Of a DNA stretch of 32,827 bases, positions 7,724 to 15,959 are shown piece after piece; position 1 is the first letter of the stretch; each line of letters opens with the position of its first letter. Where the stretch lies: assembly GCA_045531435.1 (NCBI GenBank), contig JAZSDZ010000144.1:1-32827 (forward strand), read 5' to 3'. This stretch comes from Fimenecus sp045531435 (GTDB lineage: Bacteria > Bacillota > Clostridia > Oscillospirales > Acutalibacteraceae). Below the pieces are notes generated by a model. The model saw only the letters and a program-made list of their open reading frames with translations. It did not search any database and was not told the origin of the DNA. The position numbers and the translations under genes were made by a program.

Positions 7724-10693
7724 GTGAATTTTGACAGCACAAAGAATTATTTTCAACATATGATTGATATCATATTAAACGATAATATTTCGTATAAGGA
7801 AATAAGTGAAGCCTATAATCTTGATAAGGATATATCATCTGCTTTGAGAAAATCTCATACAACTCCTATGCGAGGCAATATTCCACGCGGAACAACACCT
7901 GCCGATTTTTATCTTTATGTTATTGGCGAGCTGTATAGTCGTAAAGAGAAAAAAATCATCTTTGCGAGAAAGTTATATATGCGCCTTAAGGATAACAATA
8001 TTTTCCCTGAAGAATGGAGAAAATATGAGGATAAAATTAACGGATGTGAAGAAACATTTGATGTTGATTTGTTCCACGATTATATTGTCAGTTTACTTCA
8101 TATTGACAAGAATAATAAGAATTCGGTAAAAAATGATGATGTTTTAAATGAGAAGAAAACATTATCAAAATCTGAATCAACCCCAAACACACAGATGTCT
8201 TCTTTGACTTTTTCAAGTAAGTTTTTCACTAAAGGTCCACGCGAAATGGTAAATGAAACAGGTGAAAAAATCGTTGAAGAAATGGCTCGTGTATCAGTTG
8301 TTTTCGATGGAATTCTCGATTACAACTTCTTTGATGAAAACCGAAAAATTTCAAGTGACGAGAACTGGTTTACAACAGTTTATAAATATGCCGTTGAAGA
8401 CATATTGACAAAGAATACAGATGAGATTCTGAAAATTGAGGGTCCTTTAGGCTCTTATAAGAATCGTGTTACTCAATATCTCTATCTTGCTATCGCTAAA
8501 AATAACCCTGAAATTATTCCTTTCTATATTGACCTAGCATCATACGAGAAACTTGCCGAAGTCAATAAAGAGGTAGGCGAAGAGCAATTCCTTGAAGAGT
8601 TCCGTAAGGATTTGAAGATTGTGGAAAGCATTTACGTGAAAGAAACACACAGAAAGCCACTTCTTATCCTTGATGGACTTCAGGATTTCTTCTGTCGAGA
8701 AGCATCACTTTATTACTCAATGAGTAAGATGATTGATAAGTTGGGCTTCAAGATGATTTTGTGTGTTGATACTGACTTTACAGTCAATGAAGAGCATCAG
8801 TATAAATCACATCCTATTGTCACTGAAAATTTCGGCATATATTTACGATTCCGTTCAATGAATCTTAACAGACGAAATCTGAGCATTCAATTCATTAAGA
8901 ATTGTATTAATGTCTTCCATATTGAAATACCTGAAAATATTACTCCAGAGATTATTTACAATAGTCTTGTGCATCTTGATTTTCTTACAATAGATGCATA
9001 CTGGTTAGTTAACATGCTCAACCATCATCTTGATGAAATTGTCAATAAAAAAGTTGATATTGCAACATTGTACTACTCAATTTGTGCCTCTGTGCTTGAT
9101 TTGGATGAATCAATTGAATCTGCAGCCGAAATTGCATATGAATTTGAATTCGGAAATATGGATAACAGCGATACAAATCCATATTACGATTTGCGTTGGT
9201 ATCTCATAAGTACACATAGAAGTGTGCTTGATTATCTTATTGCAAAGCATATTGCAAAGAAATTATCAGCTCTTGATATTAATCGTAACAGCGAAAAACA
9301 AAAGGAAGAATACCTGTCATATTTTGGCTTGGTTATTCAGAAGAACATATCCAGATTTGTCGTGGCTATGTTAAAGGGAAACAATGCTTTTGAACAACAG
9401 GTCATGACAATCGGTGAAAAATACTATGAATTTCTTAACCTTAATCAGAAGAGTCAGCTTGTTTTCTGGTTGGGACGCCTTGAAAATCCAAAAAGAATCT
9501 CAAGAGCAACCAGAATTCTCAAGGATTTTCTTAAAGAAGAAACAAACAATTATTCACCTGATAATTACAATAATCTGGCAGATATGCGTGACGCAGCCTT
9601 TCTGATTCGTAGTATTTGCGTAAGTCTTATACACGATGAAGATAAGGAAGTATTATTGTACTATACCCAATCTTTAATGGATGATGAGATTGCAAACTCT
9701 GTGAACAGAGGCTTCAATCTGGAATATTATTCTGACAAGATATACTCAGCTAAACATTCCTTATTAGATTACGAAGACGATTTAACCAAAGGTGAAGCTA
9801 CTTTTGATGCACTTTGTATCTCTATTGATAAAAAGCGCAGAAAGAAAAATAATCCACAAAAATGTGTAGCTATTCTTGAAATTATGACCTTGTGTAATCT
9901 TATGCAGGCGAGAATGGAATACCGTGATGATATAAAGGTTTTCGATATTTCTCCATATGTTGAAAAATGTAAGAAGTACTTACAGTGGATTGTAGAAAGC
10001 GGAGCATTGAGAGAAATGAGAAAGGTTTGTTCTTATTTCAACTGGATGTATAACATTCTTAATAGTGTGCCTAAGGATGAATTAGCTACATATCGCCGTT
10101 CAGACATAATGAATCAACTTATTCGAACATCAGATGTTAAGCGTACAGGATGGAAGAAATATAATCTTCCTCATTCCGAAAATATTGCTGAGCATATGTA
10201 CGATTGTTTCCTTATCGGCACATTCTATTTGCCGGATGGAAGTGATGAGAAGGGATACTGTAAAGACAGTATTCTTAAAATGTTGATGATACACGATATT
10301 GCCGAAGTACAGACAGGTGATATAAGTCGTCCTGAAAAAGAGAAAAACAGACCATATTATGACCATTTAGAGCGAACGGCTATGCATAATGTTTTGTTTG
10401 CAGGTTCATATCCCGGCTCGGTCAGTATGGATAAATATCTGAATTTGTGGAATGACTGGGATGACGGTCAGAGTATCAATGCGCTTATTGCAAAAGATAT
10501 AGACGTTATTCAGACAATGTGCAGATTCTGTGAATACTATCTTGAACATCCTGATAAATTTACAGATGAAGACATCAGATATTGGCTCGGAGATATTAAC
10601 AGAGTCAGAACTGATATCGGTCTTGATATTTTAGAGGTACTCATTGAGTCTAATCCACGCTACTCAGATATTTATTGTGTAATAGGCAAATAA
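7724..10693 (+). CDS. STAND/NACHT-like protein with C-terminal HDDC2-type HD phosphohydrolase domain
   Basis: A 989-residue cytoplasmic protein. Residues 1-125 are helical and unassigned, followed by a polar linker (about 128-160). A P-loop-like GPLGSYKN (240-247) and LLILDGLQD (D317) match the Walker A and B positions of NACHT/STAND NTPases, but Walker A lacks the usual GKT/S, so NTP hydrolysis may be lost. About 350-780 is helical, as in the winged-helix and repeat parts of STAND proteins. The C-terminus is an HD domain: RTGWKKYNLPHSENIAEHMY (H824), MIHDIAEVQTGDI (H857, D858), and AKDIDVIQ (D925 or D927), closely following HDDC2/YfbR 5'-deoxynucleotidases with all metal ligands present. The GTG start has GAAGGGAG 10 bases upstream. 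Own promoter and terminator make it a single-gene unit. I infer a sensor-gated nucleotide hydrolase, for example depleting nucleotides on infection. Confidence 0.78.
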   Translation: MNFDSTKNYFQHMIDIILNDNISYKEISEAYNLDKDISSALRKSHTTPMRGNIPRGTTPADFYLYVIGELYSRKEKKIIFARKLYMRLKDNNIFPEEWRKYEDKINGCEETFDVDLFHDYIVSLLHIDKNNKNSVKNDDVLNEKKTLSKSESTPNTQMSSLTFSSKFFTKGPREMVNETGEKIVEEMARVSVVFDGILDYNFFDENRKISSDENWFTTVYKYAVEDILTKNTDEILKIEGPLGSYKNRVTQYLYLAIAKNNPEIIPFYIDLASYEKLAEVNKEVGEEQFLEEFRKDLKIVESIYVKETHRKPLLILDGLQDFFCREASLYYSMSKMIDKLGFKMILCVDTDFTVNEEHQYKSHPIVTENFGIYLRFRSMNLNRRNLSIQFIKNCINVFHIEIPENITPEIIYNSLVHLDFLTIDAYWLVNMLNHHLDEIVNKKVDIATLYYSICASVLDLDESIESAAEIAYEFEFGNMDNSDTNPYYDLRWYLISTHRSVLDYLIAKHIAKKLSALDINRNSEKQKEEYLSYFGLVIQKNISRFVVAMLKGNNAFEQQVMTIGEKYYEFLNLNQKSQLVFWLGRLENPKRISRATRILKDFLKEETNNYSPDNYNNLADMRDAAFLIRSICVSLIHDEDKEVLLYYTQSLMDDEIANSVNRGFNLEYYSDKIYSAKHSLLDYEDDLTKGEATFDALCISIDKKRRKKNNPQKCVAILEIMTLCNLMQARMEYRDDIKVFDISPYVEKCKKYLQWIVESGALREMRKVCSYFNWMYNILNSVPKDELATYRRSDIMNQLIRTSDVKRTGWKKYNLPHSENIAEHMYDCFLIGTFYLPDGSDEKGYCKDSILKMLMIHDIAEVQTGDISRPEKEKNRPYYDHLERTAMHNVLFAGSYPGSVSMDKYLNLWNDWDDGQSINALIAKDIDVIQTMCRFCEYYLEHPDKFTDEDIRYWLGDINRVRTDIGLDILEVLIESNPRYSDIYCVIGK

Positions 10694-10703
10694 TGTACTT
10701 AAA

Positions 10704-10740
10704 AGCGTTACGGAAAATCAAAATCCGTAGCGCTTTTTCT
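10704..10740 (+). terminator. Terminator of the STAND-HD gene
   Basis: AGCGTTACGGA (10704-10714) pairs with TCCGTAGCGCT (10724-10734) over 11 bp with one G-U, followed by TTTTT. It separates unit B from unit C. I find no convincing promoter in 10741-10895, so unit C may rely on a weak promoter or on read-through. Confidence 0.85.
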
Positions 10741-10895
10741 ATTTGTCTGTAATATGGAAAATTTTGTCTTGGGTTGTCATAGGATGTCCACTTCAGCAAT
10801 TTATTTTATTTGAGAAATGTGGTATTTTTACTGTAGGGAAAAGGTTGAAAAATGACGCTTTCCCCAAAAAGTACTTGAAAAAGGAGTTTTGAAAA

Positions 10896-11600
10896 GTGGC
10901 AACATATGTAACATCGGATTTACATGGCTATCCATTTGAAAAGTTTATGGATTTACTTAAAAAAGTTAATTTTTCCAAAAATGATGAACTCTATGTATTG
11001 GGAGATGTCATTGATAGGGGCTCTGATGGTATCCGCACCATTCGTTGGATGATGGTTCAACCCAATGTTTATCTTATTCTTGGTAATCATGAGGCAATGC
11101 TCCTTGCCTGTTCATTTTTATTTGGTAAAACAGCAAAAAATATAGATAACCTTGTCGGTACTGAACGAAGCCTTTACGCAAACTGGGTTTCAAATTCAGG
11201 TCATCCTACATACGAAGCTCTTTCTGTTTTGCCGGATGTGGCAGTCAACTATATTCTTGAGTACCTTCGAGAAGCACCTTTGTATGAAACGCTCACGGTT
11301 AACGGAAGAGATTTTGTGCTGGTACATGGTGGGCTTGGAAACTTCCGTTCAGAGAAGAAATTGTCAGAGTATGCGATTACTGATTTGCTCTGGACAAGAC
11401 CTAATATTTATCTTGACTATTATAGGGATAAAACAACTATCTTTGGTCACACTCCTACTATTTTCCTTGGAGAAAAATACAAAGGGCGTGCCGTTTTTAC
11501 AGAGACATGGATTGATATCGATACAGGCGCAGGTATGGGGACAGATTTTGCACCGATGCTCTTACGACTTGATGATATGAAGCAATTTTATGTTGATTAA
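10896..11600 (+). CDS. PPP-family serine/threonine-type phosphatase
   Basis: A 234-residue metallophosphatase with the full PPP signature: DLHG (8-11), GDVIDRG (36-42), GNHE (63-66), VHGG and FGHTPT. This is the pattern of bacterial PPP protein phosphatases and of ApaH/PrpE-like dinucleotide phosphatases; two metals are bound by these Asp/His/Asn residues. Substrate choice between phosphoprotein and nucleotide cannot be read from sequence. The GTG start is supported by AAGGAG 9 bases upstream. It opens unit C, 37 bases before the Lon-like ATPase gene, which suggests that phosphorylation or a nucleotide signal feeds into the system. Confidence 0.85.
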   Translation: MATYVTSDLHGYPFEKFMDLLKKVNFSKNDELYVLGDVIDRGSDGIRTIRWMMVQPNVYLILGNHEAMLLACSFLFGKTAKNIDNLVGTERSLYANWVSNSGHPTYEALSVLPDVAVNYILEYLREAPLYETLTVNGRDFVLVHGGLGNFRSEKKLSEYAITDLLWTRPNIYLDYYRDKTTIFGHTPTIFLGEKYKGRAVFTETWIDIDTGAGMGTDFAPMLLRLDDMKQFYVD

Positions 11601-11637
11601 TAAATTATCAAAGATTTTAAATTAAGGAGGAAATACA

Positions 11638-13314
11638 ATGAGTAAAAATTCCGATATCTCTTTTTCAGGTGAATTTGAAATTGATGACAACTTGTCACCT
11701 GATTACGATGAGCTTTTCAAGGATAATCCTAGAAAGACAACAGAATCTGAGGACCTTTTCAATATAATAAAAATGGACTCAAAGTTGCCGGTTTACCTTG
11801 TCAAGCCAAAGACAAAACTCAGAAAAAAAGATGTTATTGAAAAAATAGCTACTCTTCGCAAGGGATGTGTAAACGAGTTTAAGATTATTCGTCTTGATTC
11901 ATCACTTGTACCACAGTTTCTTGATAATAAAGAAATTGTATTTGAAGAAACTGATTGCATTCTCAGCAATTCAACGAATGCGCCGATTGTCAATATTAAT
12001 GATTCATCGGAATTAAATGTTGGAATAAGATATCGTCAGCCACATTACTGCAATGATGAAGCCCAAACATCAGTTCCTCTTGAACTTGTTTATGCTGTTG
12101 ATGACGCTACATATGAAGTGTTTTGTAAAGACACTCATGACCAAGAAGAAGTTAAGCATCAGCTTTTGTCATACGACAAGTTGTCACCTGCACAAAAACA
12201 GTTTTTTATTACTCAATATAATCGTCCTGAACAGAAAGTGACTAAGCAGGAAACAGGATATACTCCTATAAAGAATATCGGTTCCTTAAAGCTTTTATTT
12301 GAAAAGTGCAGAAAGACATACTCACCTGACGTCAGAGCAAAACTCGACTTGTTGTTTGGTGAGTTGGATGATTGCATACGAGATGCTGACAAACGAGATA
12401 TCATCAATCAAATATCTCATATACTTGGTATTGATACTCAACTTTATGAGCACAAAACAAAAACATATGAACAGATTATGGAGTGCTTTGATAAGCACGT
12501 CTATGGTATGACAGAACTCAAACAGCGTATTGCAGAATACATTATTGCCATGCAATATTCCGGCTCTGCAAACTTTGAAATTCTGCTTGTAGGTCCTCCC
12601 GGTGTCGGTAAAACAAGCATCGGAGAAGTAATCGCGGAGTGCTACGACAATCCCTTCGTTTCCATTGATTGCGCAGGTGCAGATTTCATTTCTATGGGTG
12701 GACTTGTTAAGTCATATGGCGGTGCAAAGGCAGGAAAATGTCTTGAAGGGATGTGGGCAAAGGGCCGTTCAGATGTGGTTATGATGCTTGATGAAATAGA
12801 CAAGCTCGCAGTCGGCAAGGACGGAAACCCATATAGTATATTTCTGAAGGCACTTGGTCCGCAGAAGGTACTCTATGACGAATATGTTGACCACAATATT
12901 GATGTTTCTGCAACTAAATTTATCGCAACAGCCAATGATATTGATGCAATCCCTGAATACATAGTTAACCGTTTTGGCGATAATGTATTTTATATAAATG
13001 CCTACTCAAAAGATGAGAAGATTGCAATTGCAGAAAGGCATATCATCAGAAAATTACTTGCAAAGCACAAGGTCGGTGAAGATGAACTTTCATTCACAAA
13101 AGAAGCTCTTGAAGTAATTGCAAAGGATTATTGCGAGGATGAGGGTGCTCGTGAAATGACAAGCTATATTCAATCCGTCATCCGTAAGGTTATTGTCTTA
13201 TGGACACGCGGAATGGCAGAAAAGCCGTTTGTTGTAGATGGTGATTTTGTAAGGGCAAATCTCAGAAAAATAGATAAGTCCTCAAAAATAGGTAAAATCG
13301 GTTTCAGCGCATAA
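11638..13314 (+). CDS. Lon-like AAA+ ATPase without the Lon protease domain
   Basis: A 558-residue protein. Residues 1-270 are unlike anything I recognise and are acidic at the start (multiple Asp/Glu, DYDELFKD). From about 275 the protein follows the AAA+ module of Lon closely: VYGMTELKQRIAEYI, Walker A GPPGVGKT (319-326), SMGGLVKSYGGAKAGK, Walker B MMLDEIDK (D385, E386), KFIATANDIDAIPEYIVNRF, and the small helical domain with DEGAREM. It stops after the helical domain; the Ser-Lys protease domain of Lon is absent. It should therefore unfold or remodel proteins, perhaps for a separate peptidase in the locus. AAGGAGG precedes the ATG. The next gene begins 64 bases downstream. Confidence 0.87.
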   Translation: MSKNSDISFSGEFEIDDNLSPDYDELFKDNPRKTTESEDLFNIIKMDSKLPVYLVKPKTKLRKKDVIEKIATLRKGCVNEFKIIRLDSSLVPQFLDNKEIVFEETDCILSNSTNAPIVNINDSSELNVGIRYRQPHYCNDEAQTSVPLELVYAVDDATYEVFCKDTHDQEEVKHQLLSYDKLSPAQKQFFITQYNRPEQKVTKQETGYTPIKNIGSLKLLFEKCRKTYSPDVRAKLDLLFGELDDCIRDADKRDIINQISHILGIDTQLYEHKTKTYEQIMECFDKHVYGMTELKQRIAEYIIAMQYSGSANFEILLVGPPGVGKTSIGEVIAECYDNPFVSIDCAGADFISMGGLVKSYGGAKAGKCLEGMWAKGRSDVVMMLDEIDKLAVGKDGNPYSIFLKALGPQKVLYDEYVDHNIDVSATKFIATANDIDAIPEYIVNRFGDNVFYINAYSKDEKIAIAERHIIRKLLAKHKVGEDELSFTKEALEVIAKDYCEDEGAREMTSYIQSVIRKVIVLWTRGMAEKPFVVDGDFVRANLRKIDKSSKIGKIGFSA

Positions 13315-13378
13315 TTTTCATATAAAAAGATGGGGTATGTATCTTTTTGGTGATATCAAAACAAAGGAGGAATATGTT

Positions 13379-14062
13379 GTGATATATATAACAGGTGACG
13401 CTCACGGTAGCACAGAAAAGTTTCTTGATGTAGAGGACAAGGTCAATCCTTTAAAAGGTGACTTTGTACTGGTTGCCGGTGACTTCGGATTTATTTTTAC
13501 CAATACAAAGGTGGATGATATGTTGTTGGATATTCTTTCATTCAAGCCATATACCATACTTTTCGTGGATGGTAACCACGAGTGCTTTCCAAGTATATAT
13601 TCCTATCCTGAAGAGGAGTGGAATGGTGGTAAAATTCACAGAATCCGTGACAACATATTCCACCTTGAAAGAGGTCAGGTCTTTACAATAGACGGCAAGA
13701 AAATTTTCACCTTTGGTGGTGCTTTAAGCACAGACAGATTTTTCAGAAAACTCGGTTTCAGCTATTGGGATGAGGAAATTCCAAGTAAAGATGAAATTGA
13801 AGAAGGCAGAATCAACCTTCAAAAAAACAGTAATTGTGTTGACTATATTGTCACACATACTTTACCTACATCAGTAAAAGAGCTTATGGGTTTTCCCGTT
13901 AAGGACACAGATGAAGATAAGCCTTTTACTGATTTCCTTGACAAAATACGGGTAGGCATATCATACAAAAAATGGTTTGCAGGTCATTTTCATATGGATA
14001 AATATGCAACCGAATCCGACAATATAAGAATCCTTTATAATGGAGTGGCTATTATGGATTAA
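13379..14062 (+). CDS. Calcineurin-like metallophosphoesterase
   Basis: A 227-residue phosphoesterase with GDAHG (residues 5-9), VAGDFGF, DGNHEC, VTHTLP and GHFH, covering the five metal-binding motifs of the family. It differs from the PPP-type enzyme upstream (no GDVxDRG), so the locus carries two separate metallophosphoesterases rather than a recent duplication. I place the start at GTG 13379, 8 bases after AAAGGAGG (13363-13370). A longer frame from ATG 13337 would put that ribosome binding site inside the gene and add 14 residues unlike the family. Substrate unknown: phosphoprotein, nucleotide or nucleic acid are all possible. Last gene of unit C; no clear terminator hairpin follows. Confidence 0.83.
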   Translation: MIYITGDAHGSTEKFLDVEDKVNPLKGDFVLVAGDFGFIFTNTKVDDMLLDILSFKPYTILFVDGNHECFPSIYSYPEEEWNGGKIHRIRDNIFHLERGQVFTIDGKKIFTFGGALSTDRFFRKLGFSYWDEEIPSKDEIEEGRINLQKNSNCVDYIVTHTLPTSVKELMGFPVKDTDEDKPFTDFLDKIRVGISYKKWFAGHFHMDKYATESDNIRILYNGVAIMD

Positions 14063-14208
14063 TAAAAGGAAAGAAGGGTCTGTATATATAATAAGAAATG
14101 ACTATGCAATTACCTTTTAAAGGTATGTAGGTAATTTATTCAATGTGTGGAGAAAGCGATATTTCCTGTCACGACACATAGCTTTTCAGTAATATAACAG
14201 GTTACTTC

Positions 14209-14237
14209 TTGACACTTTTTGGAATGTGATTTAATAT
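14209..14237 (+). promoter_or_regulatory. Sigma-A promoter of the BNR/sialidase-fold gene
   Basis: TTGACA (14209-14214), 17-base spacer, TAATAT (14232-14237). The -10 overlaps an upstream in-frame ATG at 14219, which rules that ATG out as the start. Confidence 0.75.
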
Positions 14238-14257
14238 ATATTCAAGGAGTGTGTATT

Positions 14258-15382
14258 ATGAAAAGCATAATGAAAAAAACAATAGCAATTATCCTTTGCC
14301 TTTGTACATTCGGTGGAATGGAGGTTTCGGCCTGTATAGGTGGAAATGGTATGACATCTGTGTTCGATTTTACAAGCAGATTTGTAAGTGTTTTTACGGG
14401 TAGTAAAAATGAAAAATCAGATGTTGAAGTTATTATTCAGCAGGGAGAAATTTTTAAGGCAAAAAAATATTTCAGCGATTCTCACGCGTCAACTATTGTG
14501 AAAATGCCTGACGGTAATCTTATGTCAGCATTTTTTGCAGGTACTGCTGAGGGTAATGCTGATGTGAGAATATGGTACAGCATATATAATGGTGAATGGA
14601 GTGAGCCAAAGCAAATGGCATCTGATGACGCAGTTGCTCACTGGAATCCTGTTCTCGTAAATTATGGTAGCTTTGTTCGATTATATTATAAAGTTGGTAT
14701 GGAAATTCCGTATTGGGTTACAAAATATACTGATTCATATGATTGTGGCAAAACCTGGACGGAGCCAGAGGAACTTGTACCCGGTGATACAAGTGGTGGC
14801 AGAGGCCCTGTAAAAAATAAGGTTTTTGTTACAAAAAGTGGGACAATAATTGCTCCTGCATCATCTGAACAAGGTGAATGGAAAGCATTTTTTGATATTT
14901 CAGAAGATGGTGGCAACACTTGGACAAGAACTGATTTTGTTGTTGCAAAAGACAGTAAAGGAAAAACTGTGGGTATGATTCAGCCTACACTTTGGGAAGA
15001 CAGCGAAGGTAACATTCACGCTCTGTTCAGAACAAAAGCAGGATGGATTTATCGTTCCGATTCAACAGATGGTGGATATACCTGGTGCGAGGCTTATCCT
15101 ACAAATCTTATGAATAACAACAGTGGTATTGATTGTGTTACAACTGACAACGGTTGGGTGTGGCTCGTTTATACACCTGTTGGAATGAAGGTAAGAAACA
15201 GACTTATTCTTTCTGTTTCAAAGGATAACGGTGAAACTTGGCAGGATGTAGCAACACTTGAAAAGAGTGCAAATCTTTTTGCCGAGTATTCATATCCTGC
15301 AATTATTGCTGACGGTAATACACTTTATATCACATATACATATAACAGAAAAACAATTAAATATGCTTTCGTAGAATTTTAA
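14258..15382 (+). CDS. BNR/sialidase-fold glycan-active lipoprotein
   Basis: A 374-residue exported protein. The N-terminus has a basic start, a hydrophobic core and VSAC (C26), a plausible lipobox, so it is probably anchored outside the membrane. The rest is a predicted six-bladed propeller with Asp-box repeats: SYDCGKTW, SEDGGNTW, STDGGYTW and SKDNGETW. The opening SHASTIVKMPDGNLMSAFFAG and 'WNPVL...LYYKVG' match the 'predicted neuraminidase' BNR_2 group rather than classical GH33; the FRIP arginine motif of true sialidases is not seen. Substrate is uncertain. A rhamnosidase gene lies about 600 bases downstream, so action on a rhamnose- or uronate-bearing glycan is a reasonable alternative to sialic acid release. 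AAGGAG lies 8 bases before ATG 14258. Confidence 0.75.
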   Translation: MKSIMKKTIAIILCLCTFGGMEVSACIGGNGMTSVFDFTSRFVSVFTGSKNEKSDVEVIIQQGEIFKAKKYFSDSHASTIVKMPDGNLMSAFFAGTAEGNADVRIWYSIYNGEWSEPKQMASDDAVAHWNPVLVNYGSFVRLYYKVGMEIPYWVTKYTDSYDCGKTWTEPEELVPGDTSGGRGPVKNKVFVTKSGTIIAPASSEQGEWKAFFDISEDGGNTWTRTDFVVAKDSKGKTVGMIQPTLWEDSEGNIHALFRTKAGWIYRSDSTDGGYTWCEAYPTNLMNNNSGIDCVTTDNGWVWLVYTPVGMKVRNRLILSVSKDNGETWQDVATLEKSANLFAEYSYPAIIADGNTLYITYTYNRKTIKYAFVEF

Positions 15383-15406
15383 ATAAATTTAAAGAAAGGT
15401 AATAAT

Positions 15407-15574
15407 ATGCATATAAATAAAAGGGCACACATTATGTATTTTATGAGTCCCGAAGAAAAGAAAAAATACAAAGAAGCTATGCTTAAGGTAATGAAGGGCA
15501 GAAAGAAAAACAGTAATTTCTTTGACAGAGAAAATATTGAAGATGCTTGTAATAATAAGACCGAGAATCAATAA
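15407..15574 (+). CDS. 55-residue charged small protein, unknown
   Basis: An open frame of 55 codons (starts MHINKRAHIMYFMSPEEKKK, ends NNKTENQ) with a modest AAAGAAAGG 7 bases before the ATG. It is rich in Lys, Glu and Asn, with no signal or membrane segment. It sits between the sialidase-fold gene and the DUF1292 gene, 24 and 26 bases from each, on the same strand and without a terminator between them, so the three are probably co-transcribed. I do not recognise a family. Confidence 0.6.
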   Translation: MHINKRAHIMYFMSPEEKKKYKEAMLKVMKGRKKNSNFFDRENIEDACNNKTENQ

Positions 15575-15600
15575 ATAGCTGTAAAAAAGGAGAAAATAAA

Positions 15601-15870
15601 ATGGAAAGTTCAACATTTATAGTATTGGACGAAAATGGTAAAGAGGTAGAGTGTGAAATACTTTTCACATACGAAAATCCAAATACAGGTAAAAACTATA
15701 TTGTCTATACTGATAATACAACTGATGATGAAGGAAACACAAAGGTAATGGCTGCAATTTTTAATCCTGAAGAGGATGACCCTGACCTTCTTCCTATTGA
15801 AACAGAGGAAGAATGGGAAATGATTGAAAATATTCTTACATCATTACAAGATGATGACTTTGAAGATTAA
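15601..15870 (+). CDS. DUF1292 family protein
   Basis: An 89-residue acidic protein with the DUF1292 pattern: a short beta-rich start (FIVLDENGKEVECEILFTYE), then YIVYTDN, a charged turn, 'AAIFNPEEDD' and an acidic helix WEMIENIL. The family is widespread in Firmicutes and its function is unknown; it is normally cytoplasmic. AAAAGGAG precedes the ATG by 7 bases. It is the last gene before a strong terminator. In many Clostridia this family lies near other housekeeping genes, so its place after a glycan-active lipoprotein may be incidental. Confidence 0.85.
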   Translation: MESSTFIVLDENGKEVECEILFTYENPNTGKNYIVYTDNTTDDEGNTKVMAAIFNPEEDDPDLLPIETEEEWEMIENILTSLQDDDFED

Positions 15871-15908
15871 ACATTCATATTGTGATTAATTCCGATTGAA
15901 TAAATTTT

Positions 15909-15945
15909 AGCAGGGGAGAGTGACTCTTCTCTGCTGTTTTGTTTT
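15909..15945 (+). terminator. Terminator after the DUF1292 gene
   Basis: AGCAGGGGAGAG (15909-15920) pairs with CTCTTCTCTGCT (15924-15935), 12 bp with two G-U pairs and a 3-base loop, followed by TTTT-G-TTTT. Confidence 0.8.
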
Positions 15946-15959
15946 CTGTATTACATTTT

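Noticed and set aside
13337..13378. Longer N-terminus for the second metallophosphoesterase
   Set aside because: It would place a strong AAAGGAGG inside the gene and push the GDAHG motif away from the usual N-terminal position.
441..14062. Locus as a complete integrative element or prophage
   Set aside because: No integrase, relaxase, structural phage gene, att-like direct repeats or tRNA boundary is seen; only the helicase suggests mobile ancestry.
14063..14160. Terminator after unit C in the TACCTTTTAAAGGTA palindrome
   Set aside because: The stem is AT-rich with almost no loop and no T-run follows, so it was not called.
15389..15668. Minus-strand frames over the 55-residue and DUF1292 genes
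   Set aside because: They are Phe/Ser-rich shadows of AT-rich coding sequence, lacking ribosome binding sites.
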